From Parerythrobacter lutipelagi (lineage in GTDB: Bacteria > Pseudomonadota > Alphaproteobacteria > Sphingomonadales > Sphingomonadaceae), in NCBI RefSeq assembly GCF_005434975.1, contig NZ_SKCJ01000002.1, forward strand, positions 682,001-746,000: a stretch of 64,000 nt of DNA, in the 5' to 3' direction. The translations under genes were made by a program, and so were the position numbers. Below, in pieces: positions 28,461-38,645 of the stretch (positions are counted from its first letter, which is position 1; every line of letters begins with the position of its first letter). Below the pieces are notes generated by a model that had not been told where the DNA came from, did no database searches, and was given only the letters and a program-made list of their open reading frames with translations.

Positions 28461-29308
28461 TAGGCCGCTTCCTTCATCTCCGGGTCGACTGCCGGGTCGA
28501 GGAACCCGCGTATTTCGGCGAGACTTTCTTCCTCATGGCTCAGCAGGAAAAGATGCCCGCCGTCTTCCAGCACGACGAGTTTGCTGTTGGGTATCAGCGT
28601 GTTGAGGAACTTGCCGTTAGCCAAAGGAACGATCTGGTCGTCGTCACCCATCAGGATCAGGGTTGGCTTGCGCATGAAGGGCAGGGCGGGGGCGCTGGTC
28701 CAGCCAAGCATGGCCAGAAGTTGATACATGTAACCGCGCGGGCTGGGCGGGGTGAGGCGCGACATATGCCCCTTCTTGCCGGGCCCCTTGCCGAGGCCCT
28801 CGCCGTAAAGCGTCTCGAAATTTTGCACCATGAATTCCGGGTCGATGTAACGCCGCGGGTTGGCCATTTTGGTCAGCGCCTTGGGATTGCCCGGCATCAT
28901 CAACATGCCCGCACTTGTCGCAATGAGGACAAGACGGCGTGTACGGCCAGGATGCTGAATGGCGAAATGCTGCGCCATGCCGCCGCCCCAGCTGATCCCC
29001 ATCACATCGACCACGTCGACGCCAAGATGGTTGAGCAATTGTGCGCTCGTCCACGCCATGGTGACAGTGTTGTAAGGAATGAGCGGCTCCGGGGAGCCGC
29101 CGATACCCGGCATGTCGAACATGATGAAACCGCGATCTTCCATCGCTGCGGCCAGCGGCGCAACCGCCTCTATGTTCGCGCCGATCCCGTTGAAGAACAG
29201 GATGGGCGGGTGATCGCTCGGCTGATCAAGGCGCCAGCGCGCGACACGGAGCGTTCTTCCGCCGACATTCTCCAGCGAGACTTCGGCAGTTTTCATGGGG
29301 TCGGTCAA
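28460..29308 (-). CDS. phaZ: Intracellular poly(3-hydroxyalkanoate) depolymerase, PhaZ type (alpha/beta hydrolase)
   Basis: Mobilises stored polyhydroxyalkanoate inside the cell. The 282-aa sequence follows the Pseudomonas PhaZ pattern: FFNGIGANIEAV, FDMPGIGGS, nucleophile elbow GISWGGG (Ser106), ATSAGMLMMPG, LGWTSAP and a C-terminal histidine in DGGHLFLL. The start is taken as TTG at 29308, seven bases after AAGGA; the ATG at 29296 is an alternative lacking a close ribosome site. It lies 30 bases after the PHA synthase gene, so synthesis and breakdown are encoded together. Confidence 0.9.
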   Translation of the reverse strand: MTDPMKTAEVSLENVGGRTLRVARWRLDQPSDHPPILFFNGIGANIEAVAPLAAAMEDRGFIMFDMPGIGGSPEPLIPYNTVTMAWTSAQLLNHLGVDVVDVMGISWGGGMAQHFAIQHPGRTRRLVLIATSAGMLMMPGNPKALTKMANPRRYIDPEFMVQNFETLYGEGLGKGPGKKGHMSRLTPPSPRGYMYQLLAMLGWTSAPALPFMRKPTLILMGDDDQIVPLANGKFLNTLIPNSKLVVLEDGGHLFLLSHEEESLAEIRGFLDPAVDPEMKEAA

Positions 29309-29338
29309 TCAAAAGTCCTTTTCCGGCGAGCGACAGGC

Positions 29339-31033
29339 TCAGCGTTCTTCGATTACATACAGGCCCGGAGCCGGATCCAAGGGCTTGAACGCCTTGTTAC
29401 CCACCGATTTCGGAGCAGCCTTCTTCTTGCCTGATCGCTTCTGCACCCATTCCATCCAGTATGGCCACCAGCTGCCGGCCACCTCCTCGGTACCTTTCAG
29501 CCACTCGTCGGCGGTTTCAGGCAAAGGACCATCCTTCTTCTGGATGTAATACCTCGCCTTGGGGTTGCCGGGCGGGTTCAGGATGGCCTGCATATGGCCC
29601 GAATGGCTCAGCACATAGGTCACGTCGTCCGAACCGAAGAGTCTGGTCGAACGGTAAGTCGCCTTCCACGGGGTGATGTGGTCGGTTACGCCGCCGAGGA
29701 TGAACAGGTCGCTATCGACTTTCGACAGGTCGATCTTGTGGTCGACCATTTCGACTTCGCCCTTTTTCGTAAAGGCAAGCGTCTCGAAAATATGGAGAAA
29801 ATCGCCCATGAGGGCAGCCGAGAGGTTGGTCGCATCGGCATTCCAGAACAGCACATCAAATGCCGGCGGGTCTTCACCCAGCAGATAATTGTTGATCACG
29901 TAGTTCCAGATCAGATCGTTCGGACGCAGCCATGCGAAGCCGCGCGCCAGATCATCGCCCTTGATAATGCCCTTCTTTGCCGCGCGCTGTTTGGCCAGGG
30001 TCATGCCATTGTCCGTCATCAGCGAACCGGCTTCGATATCGTTCTGTTTCGGGTGCAGCACGCAAACCATCAACGTCAGCGAGCCGAGCAGGTCTTTGCC
30101 ATCCGCCGCGAGTTTGCTGGCGAGCATGGCAGCAGTCTGTCCGCCCGAGCATCCGGCGGAGACATTGACCTTCTTCGAGCCGGTGATCTTCGACACCGCT
30201 TCCATCGCTTCGCTGCATGACGCGATGTAGTCGGCCATGTCCCAGTGGCCTTGCTCCTTCGAGGGATTGCGCCAGGAAATCACGAAAGTCTGGATGCCAT
30301 TGTCGAGCTGGTACTTCACCACTGACTTTTCCGGCGACAAGTCGTTGATATACATCTTGTTTATCTGCGGCGGGATCGTCAGCTGCGGCACTTCGTAAAC
30401 TTCGTCGGTGGTCGGCGCATAATGCACCAGTTCCATCATCTCGGTCCGCAAGACGACCGAACCTTTCGACGTCGCAATGTTTTCACCGAGTTTGAAAGGC
30501 TTCTTGTTGACCTGGCTGACCATGCCCTTGTTGTGGACCATGTCATCATAAGCGTTCTTGAGGCCCTTCACGAGGCTCAATCCGCCGCTGTCGATTAACC
30601 TTTTCTGGGCTGTCGGATTACCGACGAGCGAATTGGTCGGCGCGAGGCTGTCGATGATGATATTCGAGATGAAATTGGCGCGGTCGCGTTCAAGCTCGTC
30701 AAGCTCGAGTTCCGAGAGCCAGTTTCGCATGCCTTTTTGCACTGCGAGATAGTATTGCGCACCGGCGCGGAAGAAGGGATTGTATTGCCATGCCGGATCC
30801 ATGAAACGCTTGTCGCGCGGTTCCGGGGCAAGATCGGACTGGCCGGTCATGATCTTGATCATGTCCTGCCCCATTTCCTGCGCGTGTTTCATAGTGCGCT
30901 TGGGATCGGATGCAGTCTCGCGAAGCAACAGCGCGACAGCGCCGACGAAGTCTTCTCTCGCCAAGCCAACCAGCGGGCCGAGCGCGGTTGTCGATTGCGC
31001 GGCTTCGTCTTCGAGATTTGGGCCTTCAGTCAT
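29339..31033 (-). CDS. phaC: Class I poly(3-hydroxyalkanoate) synthase
   Basis: Polymerises hydroxyacyl-CoA into PHA at the granule surface; 564 aa, normal for class I. The nucleophile is Cys295 in the lipase-like box AGCSGG; the catalytic Asp is in LGGVTDHITPW and the His in LSHSGHMQAI. FMDPAWQYNPFF at the N-terminus is typical. ATG at 31033 is preferred; a GTG 15 codons upstream lacks a clear ribosome site. phaA, phaB and a phasin gene are not seen nearby. Confidence 0.95.
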   Translation of the reverse strand: MTEGPNLEDEAAQSTTALGPLVGLAREDFVGAVALLLRETASDPKRTMKHAQEMGQDMIKIMTGQSDLAPEPRDKRFMDPAWQYNPFFRAGAQYYLAVQKGMRNWLSELELDELERDRANFISNIIIDSLAPTNSLVGNPTAQKRLIDSGGLSLVKGLKNAYDDMVHNKGMVSQVNKKPFKLGENIATSKGSVVLRTEMMELVHYAPTTDEVYEVPQLTIPPQINKMYINDLSPEKSVVKYQLDNGIQTFVISWRNPSKEQGHWDMADYIASCSEAMEAVSKITGSKKVNVSAGCSGGQTAAMLASKLAADGKDLLGSLTLMVCVLHPKQNDIEAGSLMTDNGMTLAKQRAAKKGIIKGDDLARGFAWLRPNDLIWNYVINNYLLGEDPPAFDVLFWNADATNLSAALMGDFLHIFETLAFTKKGEVEMVDHKIDLSKVDSDLFILGGVTDHITPWKATYRSTRLFGSDDVTYVLSHSGHMQAILNPPGNPKARYYIQKKDGPLPETADEWLKGTEEVAGSWWPYWMEWVQKRSGKKKAAPKSVGNKAFKPLDPAPGLYVIEER

Positions 31034-31182
31034 AGGATTTTTAGTTCCCCAAATTGCAGCGTCCGCTGTTTCATGCACAGCATGATGCGGAATGGCAAGT
31101 TGCGGCGGCGAAGTCTTGAAAATGTGTGACTAATGAGTGGCCGGTTAACTGTTTTTCAAAAGCCTTCGGGCATCGCGCAAGC

Positions 31183-33918
31183 ATGGGCGGACCAAAACCG
31201 CAACGGCACAGCCAAACACAAGTCTCTCCGCGTGCTCGCGCGAAGGGCGACCCTGCACGTCTTGCAGCCGTCACTGAGACTGATGGACCGAAAAAGCAGG
31301 ATCGCAGATCGAACAGCGAGCGACGCGATCGTGGTTCTCGCGACAATGTCAGCAGCAGGGCGAAGGTCGAGAAAGTCCAACAAAAGCGGCACGTGCTGCC
31401 AAGCCATTGGTGGTTCATATCTGTCGCCCTTATCGCCAGCCTGATCGTTGCGAGCATCATCGCCGGCGCTTTGCCGCCGATAAACATAGCGGGAATTACC
31501 CTGGCCGGAGCGGCAGTGGCTGCAATGACGCGTGTCGTCGCCCCGTGGGAGCGGAGCAATTCAGCGAAAAGCACCCTGGCCAAAGTGGCTGGCTGGGCAG
31601 TCATTCTCATCCCGTATTTGACCTTTTCCTACTCGCTGGTGTTGTGGAATCAGATGGCCGGTCTCGGTTGGCCATGGGTCATCGCCGGTCTGATCACGTT
31701 CAACACACTGGCGTTCAGCCTTTTGACTGAACGCCCGCCGCAGCAAGTGAGTTGCCTGATTGCTTCCTGGGGCACCGTCGCTGTGACCCTTGGCACGGCA
31801 GAAGCGATCGGCGGCTTCTTGCTTGGCATATTCTTCATCGCCCTGATCGGAAAATATCAGGCCCATGTGAACAGGAAACGTCTCGCAATTACCGATATTC
31901 GAGAGCGCGAGCGCAATCGGGCGGAAGACATCCTGCGTGATTATGAAGAGACGGGGCAGGGCTGGTTCTGGGAAACCGACCGCCGCGGACATTTGACCTA
32001 TCTCTCGACGTCGGTTGCAAAGACCCTGAAGCGTGCGCGAAGCGAATTGATACAGCGGCCCTTCACGGAATTGTTCGATCTTGGCAGTGACAACCAGGAT
32101 GGCGAACGCACTCTGACTTTCCATCTTTCCTCGCGATCGTCATTCCAGGAACTGGGCGTCAAAGCGCACGTCCTGGGTGAAGATCGCTGGTGGTCTGTCA
32201 GCGGCAGACCGGCGTATGACGGTTTTGGCAATTTTATTGGTTTCAGGGGGTCCGGAACCGATCTAACCGAAAAGAAGCGCAGCGAGGAATCCGTCCAGCG
32301 GCTGGCTCAGTTCGACTCCTTGACGGGGTTGGCCAACCGGTTCCAGATGCAGCAGACGCTTGATAAGATTCTCGCTGCACCGATTGAAACCCAGAGGGAA
32401 TGCTGTGTATTCCTGCTCGATCTCGACCGGTTCAAACAGGTCAACGATACCCTTGGCCACCCTGCCGGCGATGCGTTGCTCAAGCAGGTTGCTCAGCGTC
32501 TGGAGCGGACGGTCGGCAAAGACGGTCGCGTGGGCCGTCTCGGCGGAGACGAATTCAAAGTAATCTTGCCGGGACGGGTGGCGCGTGAACGCCTGGCTCA
32601 ACTTGCACAGGAAATCATCAGTTCGCTGTCGCAACCTTACTCGATCGAAGGGCAGCGCGTGACGATCGGTGCGTCGATCGGCATCGCGATCTCGCCGGAA
32701 AATGGCGAAACGAGCGAATCCATCATCCGCAATTCCGACCTTGCGCTGTATGCAGCGAAGGATGGTGGACGTGGACGTTACCATTTCTTCTCCGACGATC
32801 TCCATTCTGCGGCAGAAGAACGATCCAGAATGGAAGAAGACCTGCGCGATGCAATCGCGCATGGCGGGCTCGATCTGTACTATCAGCCTGTGCTCCATGC
32901 CTCCGACAATACAATTGCCGGGTTCGAGGCTTTGCTGCGATGGAATCATCCGGTTCAAGGTTGGCTCTCGCCAGAGAAATTCATTCCAGTCGCTGAGGAT
33001 ACGGGCCTCATCAACGCGATTGGTGAATGGGCCATCAGAACGGCCTGCGCAGATCTCGCGAAATGGCCGACCAATATCCGCTGTGCGGTCAATGTTTCGC
33101 CTCTGCAGTTTGCCAACCCGCAATTGCCCTCGATCATAACCAACGCGATCGCATCATCCCAGATCGAACCGGGGCGGCTCGAGCTGGAAATCACAGAGAG
33201 CGTCTTCCTTAACGATGATGCAGGCACGGAAGCCATGTTCACTGCGCTGAAGCGGGTCGGAGTGCGCCTTGCGCTGGATGATTTCGGGACCGGCTATTCA
33301 TCGCTCGGCTACCTCAAGAAAGCGCCGTTCGACAAAATCAAGATTGACCAGAGTTTCGTTCGCGGCGCGACTCAGCCGGGTAGTCGCAACGGAGCCATCA
33401 TTGCCTCGATTACCAGCCTCGCAAGAGACTTGGGAATGGATACGACGGCCGAGGGTGTCGAGACGCTCGACGAGCTTGAACTGGTGCGCAAGCTTGGCTG
33501 CAGCCACGTTCAGGGATATATCTTCTCGAAGGCAGTCCCATTCGATGCGGCGGCGACCATCATCGCCAATGGTCCGACCATGAAAGCTTCGGGATTCCGT
33601 TCAGCCCGTCCGGCTCGCCAAACCATGCTGCGTAAAGTCGTACTCGAACACGGAGGAGACTTCTACAAAGGCACTGTGCGCAACATTTCACAAGGCGGGG
33701 CGATGATTGAGGGCCTTTGGAATGTGCCTGTCGGGACTGCTTTCAACATCGCCATCAGTGCGACTGTGGTGGTCAAAGCCAGAACGATCTGGAGCGAAAA
33801 TCAGAAGATGGGCGTGAAGTTCGAGCAGCAGCTCGCACTCGACAAGAATGGTCAGGTCGCGATCGGTGGTGATGAGGAAAGACGATCCATCCGCACCGAC
33901 GAAAGCGATGCAGCATGA
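31183..33918 (+). CDS. Membrane-bound PAS-GGDEF-EAL-PilZ cyclic-di-GMP protein
   Basis: Bifunctional cyclic-di-GMP enzyme of about 911 aa. A basic N-terminus precedes about six hydrophobic segments (residues ~70-230), then a PAS-like sensor (~250-370), GGDEF (motif GGDEF at residues 454-458), EAL (Glu582 in FEALLRW; also DDFGTGYSS and DQSFVRG) and a C-terminal PilZ-like domain (~810-890) with NISQGGAMIEG. Both catalytic motifs are intact, and no RxxD inhibitory site is visible before GGDEF. The start is uncertain: GTG at 31126 would add 19 residues. A paralogue lacking the membrane part follows after about 90 bases. Confidence 0.88.
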   Translation: MGGPKPQRHSQTQVSPRARAKGDPARLAAVTETDGPKKQDRRSNSERRDRGSRDNVSSRAKVEKVQQKRHVLPSHWWFISVALIASLIVASIIAGALPPINIAGITLAGAAVAAMTRVVAPWERSNSAKSTLAKVAGWAVILIPYLTFSYSLVLWNQMAGLGWPWVIAGLITFNTLAFSLLTERPPQQVSCLIASWGTVAVTLGTAEAIGGFLLGIFFIALIGKYQAHVNRKRLAITDIRERERNRAEDILRDYEETGQGWFWETDRRGHLTYLSTSVAKTLKRARSELIQRPFTELFDLGSDNQDGERTLTFHLSSRSSFQELGVKAHVLGEDRWWSVSGRPAYDGFGNFIGFRGSGTDLTEKKRSEESVQRLAQFDSLTGLANRFQMQQTLDKILAAPIETQRECCVFLLDLDRFKQVNDTLGHPAGDALLKQVAQRLERTVGKDGRVGRLGGDEFKVILPGRVARERLAQLAQEIISSLSQPYSIEGQRVTIGASIGIAISPENGETSESIIRNSDLALYAAKDGGRGRYHFFSDDLHSAAEERSRMEEDLRDAIAHGGLDLYYQPVLHASDNTIAGFEALLRWNHPVQGWLSPEKFIPVAEDTGLINAIGEWAIRTACADLAKWPTNIRCAVNVSPLQFANPQLPSIITNAIASSQIEPGRLELEITESVFLNDDAGTEAMFTALKRVGVRLALDDFGTGYSSLGYLKKAPFDKIKIDQSFVRGATQPGSRNGAIIASITSLARDLGMDTTAEGVETLDELELVRKLGCSHVQGYIFSKAVPFDAAATIIANGPTMKASGFRSARPARQTMLRKVVLEHGGDFYKGTVRNISQGGAMIEGLWNVPVGTAFNIAISATVVVKARTIWSENQKMGVKFEQQLALDKNGQVAIGGDEERRSIRTDESDAA

Positions 33919-34011
33919 TGGCCCGCAAGTTGTCACACGCCAGTGCAACATTGCGCTCGGCACATAGTCTTTTTGCTCTGAATTCCTACCAAGCCGGGAC
34001 GGACAAGTGTC

Positions 34012-36234
34012 ATGGCTAAGTCAGGCTTCTTATCGAAAATCGGCGGCGTCCACGCGCGTGTCGGTGCCGCCAGCAACCTCATGCCAATATCGCAGGATAG
34101 CGTCCGCGAACGTCTTGAACTGCTCGACAATTTCGAAGAATTGAAACTTGGCTGGTTTTGGGCAACGGACGCGAAAGGGCGTCTGATCTATTTGTCCCAT
34201 TCCGCGATCGAGACACTGGGGCAAAGTGCGGACGAGATTATCGGTAAATCCCTGCCGGACCTGTTTGTCCCTGACAAAGACAGTGATCCGGGGAAAGCAG
34301 AGCGTCCTCTGCCTTTTCTGCTGAGCGCCCGCCACTCTTTCGCCGATATGCCCGCTCGGGTAGCATTGCCGCAGCAGGACGAGGAGATCTGGTGGTCGAT
34401 CTCAGGAAAACCGCAAATCGGAAGCGACGGAACATTTCTCGGTTACAGAGGCTCCGCGAAGGATATTACTTTCTCTCGGGAGCGAGAGCGCGATACGGCG
34501 CGGCTTGCCCAATATGACGGGCTGACCGGACTTGCCAATCGCAACCATATGGAAAAACGGCTCACTGCCACGCTAATCGCGTACAAAGCGGCAAAGCGCA
34601 GCTGTGCCCTCATGCTGCTGGACCTGGACCGGTTCAAGGCAGTGAATGATACGCTTGGCCATCCGGCTGGTGATGAGGTCTTGAAACAGGTTGCCCAGCG
34701 GCTCCAAAAAGTAATTGGAAGCGATTGCGAGATCGGCCGGATCGGGGGTGACGAGTTTCAGATCCTCTTGCCTGATATTGATGACAGAGGCCAGTTGGGT
34801 GACATCGCGACGCGCTTGATCCAGATGATCGCGCAACCTTATTCTGTGAACGGCAATCGGGCGATTATCGGTGCATCGGTGGGAATTGCGATTGCGCCGT
34901 ATGACGGTCTCGATGCTGAAGATTTGGTCAGTAGTGCCGACCTGGCGCTTTATTCGTCCAAGAGTGGTGGTCGCGGCCAGTTCCGCTTTTACTCAAGCGA
35001 GTTGAAGGAAGGGGCGCGGCTCCGAAAACAGATTGAGGAAGATCTGCGAGATGCCATTCCGCAGGACCAACTCGAGATGCACTATCAGCCACTTATTCAA
35101 GCGGGATCGAACATCGTCAAAGGCTTCGAAGCCCTGATGCGCTGGAATAATCCTGAGTCGGGTTGGATTAGTCCTGGGATCTTCATTCCTATTGCCGAAG
35201 AAACCAGCGTGATTACTGAATTGGGGGAGTGGGCGCTCAGGCGGGCCTGCCGCGATGCTGCCGAATGGCCGGGAGACCTGACAGTTGCGGTCAATGTATC
35301 GGCCGTCCAGTTCGCCAATGAAGACTTCGTCCAGGTGGTCAAGAACGTGCTTGAGAGTAGCGGACTCGACCCGGCCAGGCTTGAACTGGAAATTACGGAA
35401 AGCGTCTTCATGGCGGACCCCCACGCCACCAAACGCATGTTCGCGCGCCTGAAAAAGCTGGGCATCAGGCTGGCGCTCGATGACTTCGGGACCGGCTACT
35501 CTTCGCTCAGTTATCTAAGTCAGGCGCCTTTTGACAAGCTCAAGATCGACCAGAGTTTCGTTCGCGGAGCGACTGAGAATGGCAGCAACAACGCAGCGAT
35601 CATCGACGCGGTAGTCAGTCTCGCCAATGCACTTGGGATGATAACAGTTGCCGAAGGTGTTGAGGCGAAGGACGAACTTGATCTGGTCGTCAATCGGGGC
35701 GCAACGCTGATTCAAGGTTATGTGTTCGCAAAGGCGTTGCCGCACAACGAAGTGTTGCAGCGGCTTGAGGAAGGCCGTTTGGAATATGACATCGTCGGGC
35801 CGGCCAGGCACCGTTCGGAGCGCAAGACAGTGTTCCGCCGTGTCGGTGTCATCCATGAAGATCATCGATACGAGGCGGTCTTGCGGAATCTGTCGAGCAG
35901 TGGCGCAATGATCGAAGGCATCCTGAATGTGCCGAAGGAAACGGACCTTGTCCTTGATTTGGGTGAGGGGCAACTGGTGGTGGCAAAGGTCCGTCGTTCG
36001 AAGGAGGCAACGCAGGGGCTCGAATTCGAAACAACACTCGTCAGCGACGGAGCCGACGGTTTGTGCACTCGCCATCGCATTTCTCCCTATGCGTTGGCGG
36101 CTGCTGGAATGCCGCTTCAGGCTTTGCCGACCGGTTATTATCCGCTGGTTGGCAATGATGGGGACCATGGTCCGAAGTCGCGACCCCAGTTTCTGGAAGT
36201 GACCACTTCCAAAAGCGCTTGGAATACCGATTAA
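34012..36234 (+). CDS. Cytoplasmic PAS-GGDEF-EAL-PilZ cyclic-di-GMP protein
   Basis: A 740-aa soluble paralogue of the preceding protein. A PAS-like domain (~40-150; WFWATDAKGRLIYLS) is followed by GGDEF (residues 245-249), EAL (Glu373 in FEALMRW, then DDFGTGYSS and KIDQSFVRG) and a C-terminal PilZ-like domain (NLSSSGAMIEG). Catalytic motifs for synthesis and breakdown of cyclic-di-GMP are both present; no RxxD inhibitory site is seen. The shared architecture and wording of motifs indicate tandem duplication, after which this copy lacks, or the other gained, the membrane module. A terminator follows at 36283. Confidence 0.92.
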   Translation: MAKSGFLSKIGGVHARVGAASNLMPISQDSVRERLELLDNFEELKLGWFWATDAKGRLIYLSHSAIETLGQSADEIIGKSLPDLFVPDKDSDPGKAERPLPFLLSARHSFADMPARVALPQQDEEIWWSISGKPQIGSDGTFLGYRGSAKDITFSRERERDTARLAQYDGLTGLANRNHMEKRLTATLIAYKAAKRSCALMLLDLDRFKAVNDTLGHPAGDEVLKQVAQRLQKVIGSDCEIGRIGGDEFQILLPDIDDRGQLGDIATRLIQMIAQPYSVNGNRAIIGASVGIAIAPYDGLDAEDLVSSADLALYSSKSGGRGQFRFYSSELKEGARLRKQIEEDLRDAIPQDQLEMHYQPLIQAGSNIVKGFEALMRWNNPESGWISPGIFIPIAEETSVITELGEWALRRACRDAAEWPGDLTVAVNVSAVQFANEDFVQVVKNVLESSGLDPARLELEITESVFMADPHATKRMFARLKKLGIRLALDDFGTGYSSLSYLSQAPFDKLKIDQSFVRGATENGSNNAAIIDAVVSLANALGMITVAEGVEAKDELDLVVNRGATLIQGYVFAKALPHNEVLQRLEEGRLEYDIVGPARHRSERKTVFRRVGVIHEDHRYEAVLRNLSSSGAMIEGILNVPKETDLVLDLGEGQLVVAKVRRSKEATQGLEFETTLVSDGADGLCTRHRISPYALAAAGMPLQALPTGYYPLVGNDGDHGPKSRPQFLEVTTSKSAWNTD

Positions 36235-36282
36235 CCCGGTTTCCACGCAACGCGGTTGCTGACAGGGGCGAAGGGCATCGCT

Positions 36283-36305
36283 AAGGGGCTTGCAAACCCC
36301 TTTTG
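36283..36305 (+). terminator. Probable rho-independent terminator
   Basis: AAGGGG, an 8-base loop and CCCCTT form a 6-bp stem followed by TTGATT, 50 bases after the GGDEF-EAL gene and just before lepA. The stem is short, so efficiency is uncertain. Confidence 0.5.
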
Positions 36306-36316
36306 ATTGATACCTG

Positions 36317-38152
36317 ATGACTGACCTCTCCAAGATCCGCAACTTCTCCATCATCGCGCATATCGACCATGGCAAGTCGACCCTGGCCGACCGGCTGATC
36401 CAGTTCACCGGCGGGCTGACCGATCGCGAGATGTCCGAGCAAGTCCTTGATAACATGGACATTGAGAAAGAGCGCGGGATCACCATCAAGGCCCAGACGG
36501 TGCGCCTCAACTACACCGCCAAGGATGGCGTGACCTATGAGCTCAACCTCATGGACACCCCCGGCCACGTCGATTTCGCCTACGAGGTTTCCCGCAGCCT
36601 CGCCGCATGCGAAGGCGCGCTGCTGGTGGTCGACGCGGCGCAGGGCGTGGAGGCGCAGACCCTCGCCAACGTCTACCAGTCGATCGAGCACGATCACGAA
36701 ATCCTCCCGGTTATCAACAAGATCGACCTGCCCGCTGCCGAACCGGAACGCGTCGCAGAGGAAATCGAGGAAATCGTCGGCATCGAAGCGCGCGGCACCT
36801 GGCAGGAGGGCGGCGCAGTCCTCACTTCCGCCAAGTCCGGCATCGGGATCGAGGACGTGCTCGAAGCGCTCGTCGCCCGCATCCCGCCGCCCACCGGTGA
36901 CCGTGACGCCCCGCTGAAAGCCATGCTGGTCGACAGCTGGTACGACCCGTACCTCGGCGTGGTCATCCTCGTCCGCGTCATCGACGGCGTGCTCAACAAG
37001 GGGCTCAACGTCAAATTCATGCAGGGCGGCACCCAGCATCTGGTCGACCGGGTCGGCTGCTTCACCCCCAAACGCACCGACCTGGCGGAGCTTGGCCCGG
37101 GCGAAATCGGCTTCATCACCGCGCAGATCAAGGAAGTCGAACAAGCCAAGGTCGGCGACACCATCACCACGGTGAAGGGCGGGGCGGTCAAGGCGCTGCC
37201 CGGCTACAAGGAAGTCCAGCCGGTTGTGTTCTGCGGCCTGTTCCCGGTCGACGCGGCGGATTTCGAGAAACTGCGCGAAAGCATCGGCAAGCTGCGCCTC
37301 AACGACGCCAGCTTCAGCTTCGAGACGGAGAGCAGCGCGGCACTCGGCTTCGGCTTCCGCGCCGGCTTCCTCGGCCTGCTGCACTTGGAGATTATCCAGG
37401 AACGGCTGACCCGCGAGTACGATCTAGACCTGATCACCACCGCGCCATCCGTCGTCTATCGCATTCAGCTCAACAAATCGCGCACCGACCCGGCGCAGGA
37501 ACTGATGCTGCACAACCCGGCCGACTATCCCGATCCCAGCCGGATCGACAGCATAGAGGAACCGTGGATCAAGGCGGTGATCTACACGCCCGACGAGTAT
37601 CTCGGCTCCATCCTGAAGCTGTGCCAGGACCGGCGCGGCATCCAGATCGACCTGACCTATGTCGGCGGGCGCGCGCAGGTGACCTATGAACTGCCGCTCA
37701 ACGAAGTGGTGTTCGATTTCTACGACCGCCTGAAATCGATCAGCCGCGGCTATGCCAGCTTCGACTACGAACAGATCGGCCTGCGCCAGGGCGACCTCGT
37801 GAAGATGAGCATTCTGGTCAACAACGATCCGGTCGATGCGCTCAGCATGATCGTCCACCGCGATGTGGCGGAGGCGCGCGGCCGCGGTATGTGCGAACGG
37901 CTGAAGGATCTGATCCCGCGCCATTTGTTCAAGGTTCCGATCCAGGCGGCCATCGGCGGCAAGGTGATCGCGCGTGAAACCATCGCCGCGATGCGCAAGG
38001 ATGTGACCGCGAAATGTTACGGCGGAGACATCAGCCGCAAGAAAAAGCTGCTGGAGAAGCAGAAAAAGGGTAAGGCCAAGATGCGCGAGTACGGCAACGT
38101 CTCGATCCCGCAGGAAGCCTTCATCGCCGCCCTGCGCATGGGCGAGGAATAA
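36317..38152 (+). CDS. lepA: Elongation factor 4
   Basis: Ribosome-associated GTPase, 611 aa. G1 motif [13 protein letters not shown]3 DTPGHVDF, G4 NKIDL; the C-terminal LepA-specific domain ends with [27 protein letters not shown], which distinguishes it from EF-G. It is intact and of standard length. The gene is GC-rich, in sharp contrast with the segment that begins 450 bases downstream. Confidence 0.98.
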   Translation: MTDLSKIRNFSIIAHIDHGKSTLADRLIQFTGGLTDREMSEQVLDNMDIEKERGITIKAQTVRLNYTAKDGVTYELNLMDTPGHVDFAYEVSRSLAACEGALLVVDAAQGVEAQTLANVYQSIEHDHEILPVINKIDLPAAEPERVAEEIEEIVGIEARGTWQEGGAVLTSAKSGIGIEDVLEALVARIPPPTGDRDAPLKAMLVDSWYDPYLGVVILVRVIDGVLNKGLNVKFMQGGTQHLVDRVGCFTPKRTDLAELGPGEIGFITAQIKEVEQAKVGDTITTVKGGAVKALPGYKEVQPVVFCGLFPVDAADFEKLRESIGKLRLNDASFSFETESSAALGFGFRAGFLGLLHLEIIQERLTREYDLDLITTAPSVVYRIQLNKSRTDPAQELMLHNPADYPDPSRIDSIEEPWIKAVIYTPDEYLGSILKLCQDRRGIQIDLTYVGGRAQVTYELPLNEVVFDFYDRLKSISRGYASFDYEQIGLRQGDLVKMSILVNNDPVDALSMIVHRDVAEARGRGMCERLKDLIPRHLFKVPIQAAIGGKVIARETIAAMRKDVTAKCYGGDISRKKKLLEKQKKGKAKMREYGNVSIPQEAFIAALRMGEE

Positions 38153-38223
38153 CCACGGCTCATTCCCGGGCCTGTCGAAAGGTCGCCCATCCGGCGCCTT
38201 TCTGACCGCACAAATATCACCCC

Positions 38224-38241
38224 GCCGGCCCCGCGCCGGCC
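38224..38241 (+). repeat. GC-rich hairpin between lepA and the DUF6481 gene
   Basis: GCCGGC and GCCGGC-type arms around a CCCGC loop form a stable stem in the 113-base gap. No T-tract follows, so it may be an attenuator or only a local structure rather than a full terminator. Confidence 0.35.
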
Positions 38242-38265
38242 AAGAAACAGAGACCGATTAGACTT

Positions 38266-38601
38266 ATGGCTGGCTACAAAGAACCGACCTTCCAGGAACG
38301 CACCGCACTGGCGCAAAAGGCGCGAGAGAAGGCGCTGAAGAAACTCGCCGCCAGACCGAAGATGAGCGAAGAGGAAGTCGCCCGGCGCAAAGCCGCGCAA
38401 GAAGCCCGCGATGCCGCCGCCGCTGAAAAAAGCGCCGCCCGCAAAGCCGCCATCGAACAGGCCAAGGCCGAGAAGAAAGCCGCCGCCGAAGCCGCCGCCC
38501 AGGCCGCCGCAGAAGCCGCCGCCGTGCCGGTAAAGACCGAAGCCGAGCTAAAGGCCGCGCGCGACGCGAAGTATGCGGCGCGGAAGAAGCGGAAGCGGTA
38601 G
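38266..38601 (+). CDS. DUF6481 family protein
   Basis: A 111-aa, highly charged, alanine/lysine-rich protein predicted to be one long helix or coiled coil (residues ~40-100). The N-terminus YKEPTFQERTALAQKAREKAL is the conserved part of DUF6481, a family common in sphingomonads. The role is unknown. It is the last host-like gene before the AT-rich reverse transcriptase segment. Confidence 0.82.
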   Translation: MAGYKEPTFQERTALAQKAREKALKKLAARPKMSEEEVARRKAAQEARDAAAAEKSAARKAAIEQAKAEKKAAAEAAAQAAAEAAAVPVKTEAELKAARDAKYAARKKRKR

Positions 38602-38605
38602 GATA

Positions 38606-38618
38606 CTTGAGCCAATCC
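38606..38618 (+). repeat. Left copy of imperfect 13-bp direct repeat
   Basis: CTTGAGCCAATCC, five bases after the DUF6481 stop. It matches the right copy at 41857-41869 (CTTGAGCTAATCC) at 12 of 13 positions, bracketing the reverse transcriptase segment. Confidence 0.5.
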
Positions 38619-38645
38619 TCATAGTATCGATTGCATCAGGCTCGG

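Noticed and set aside
36281-37384. Minus-strand open frame opposite lepA
   Set aside because: Shadow of lepA, whose GTPase motifs are complete.
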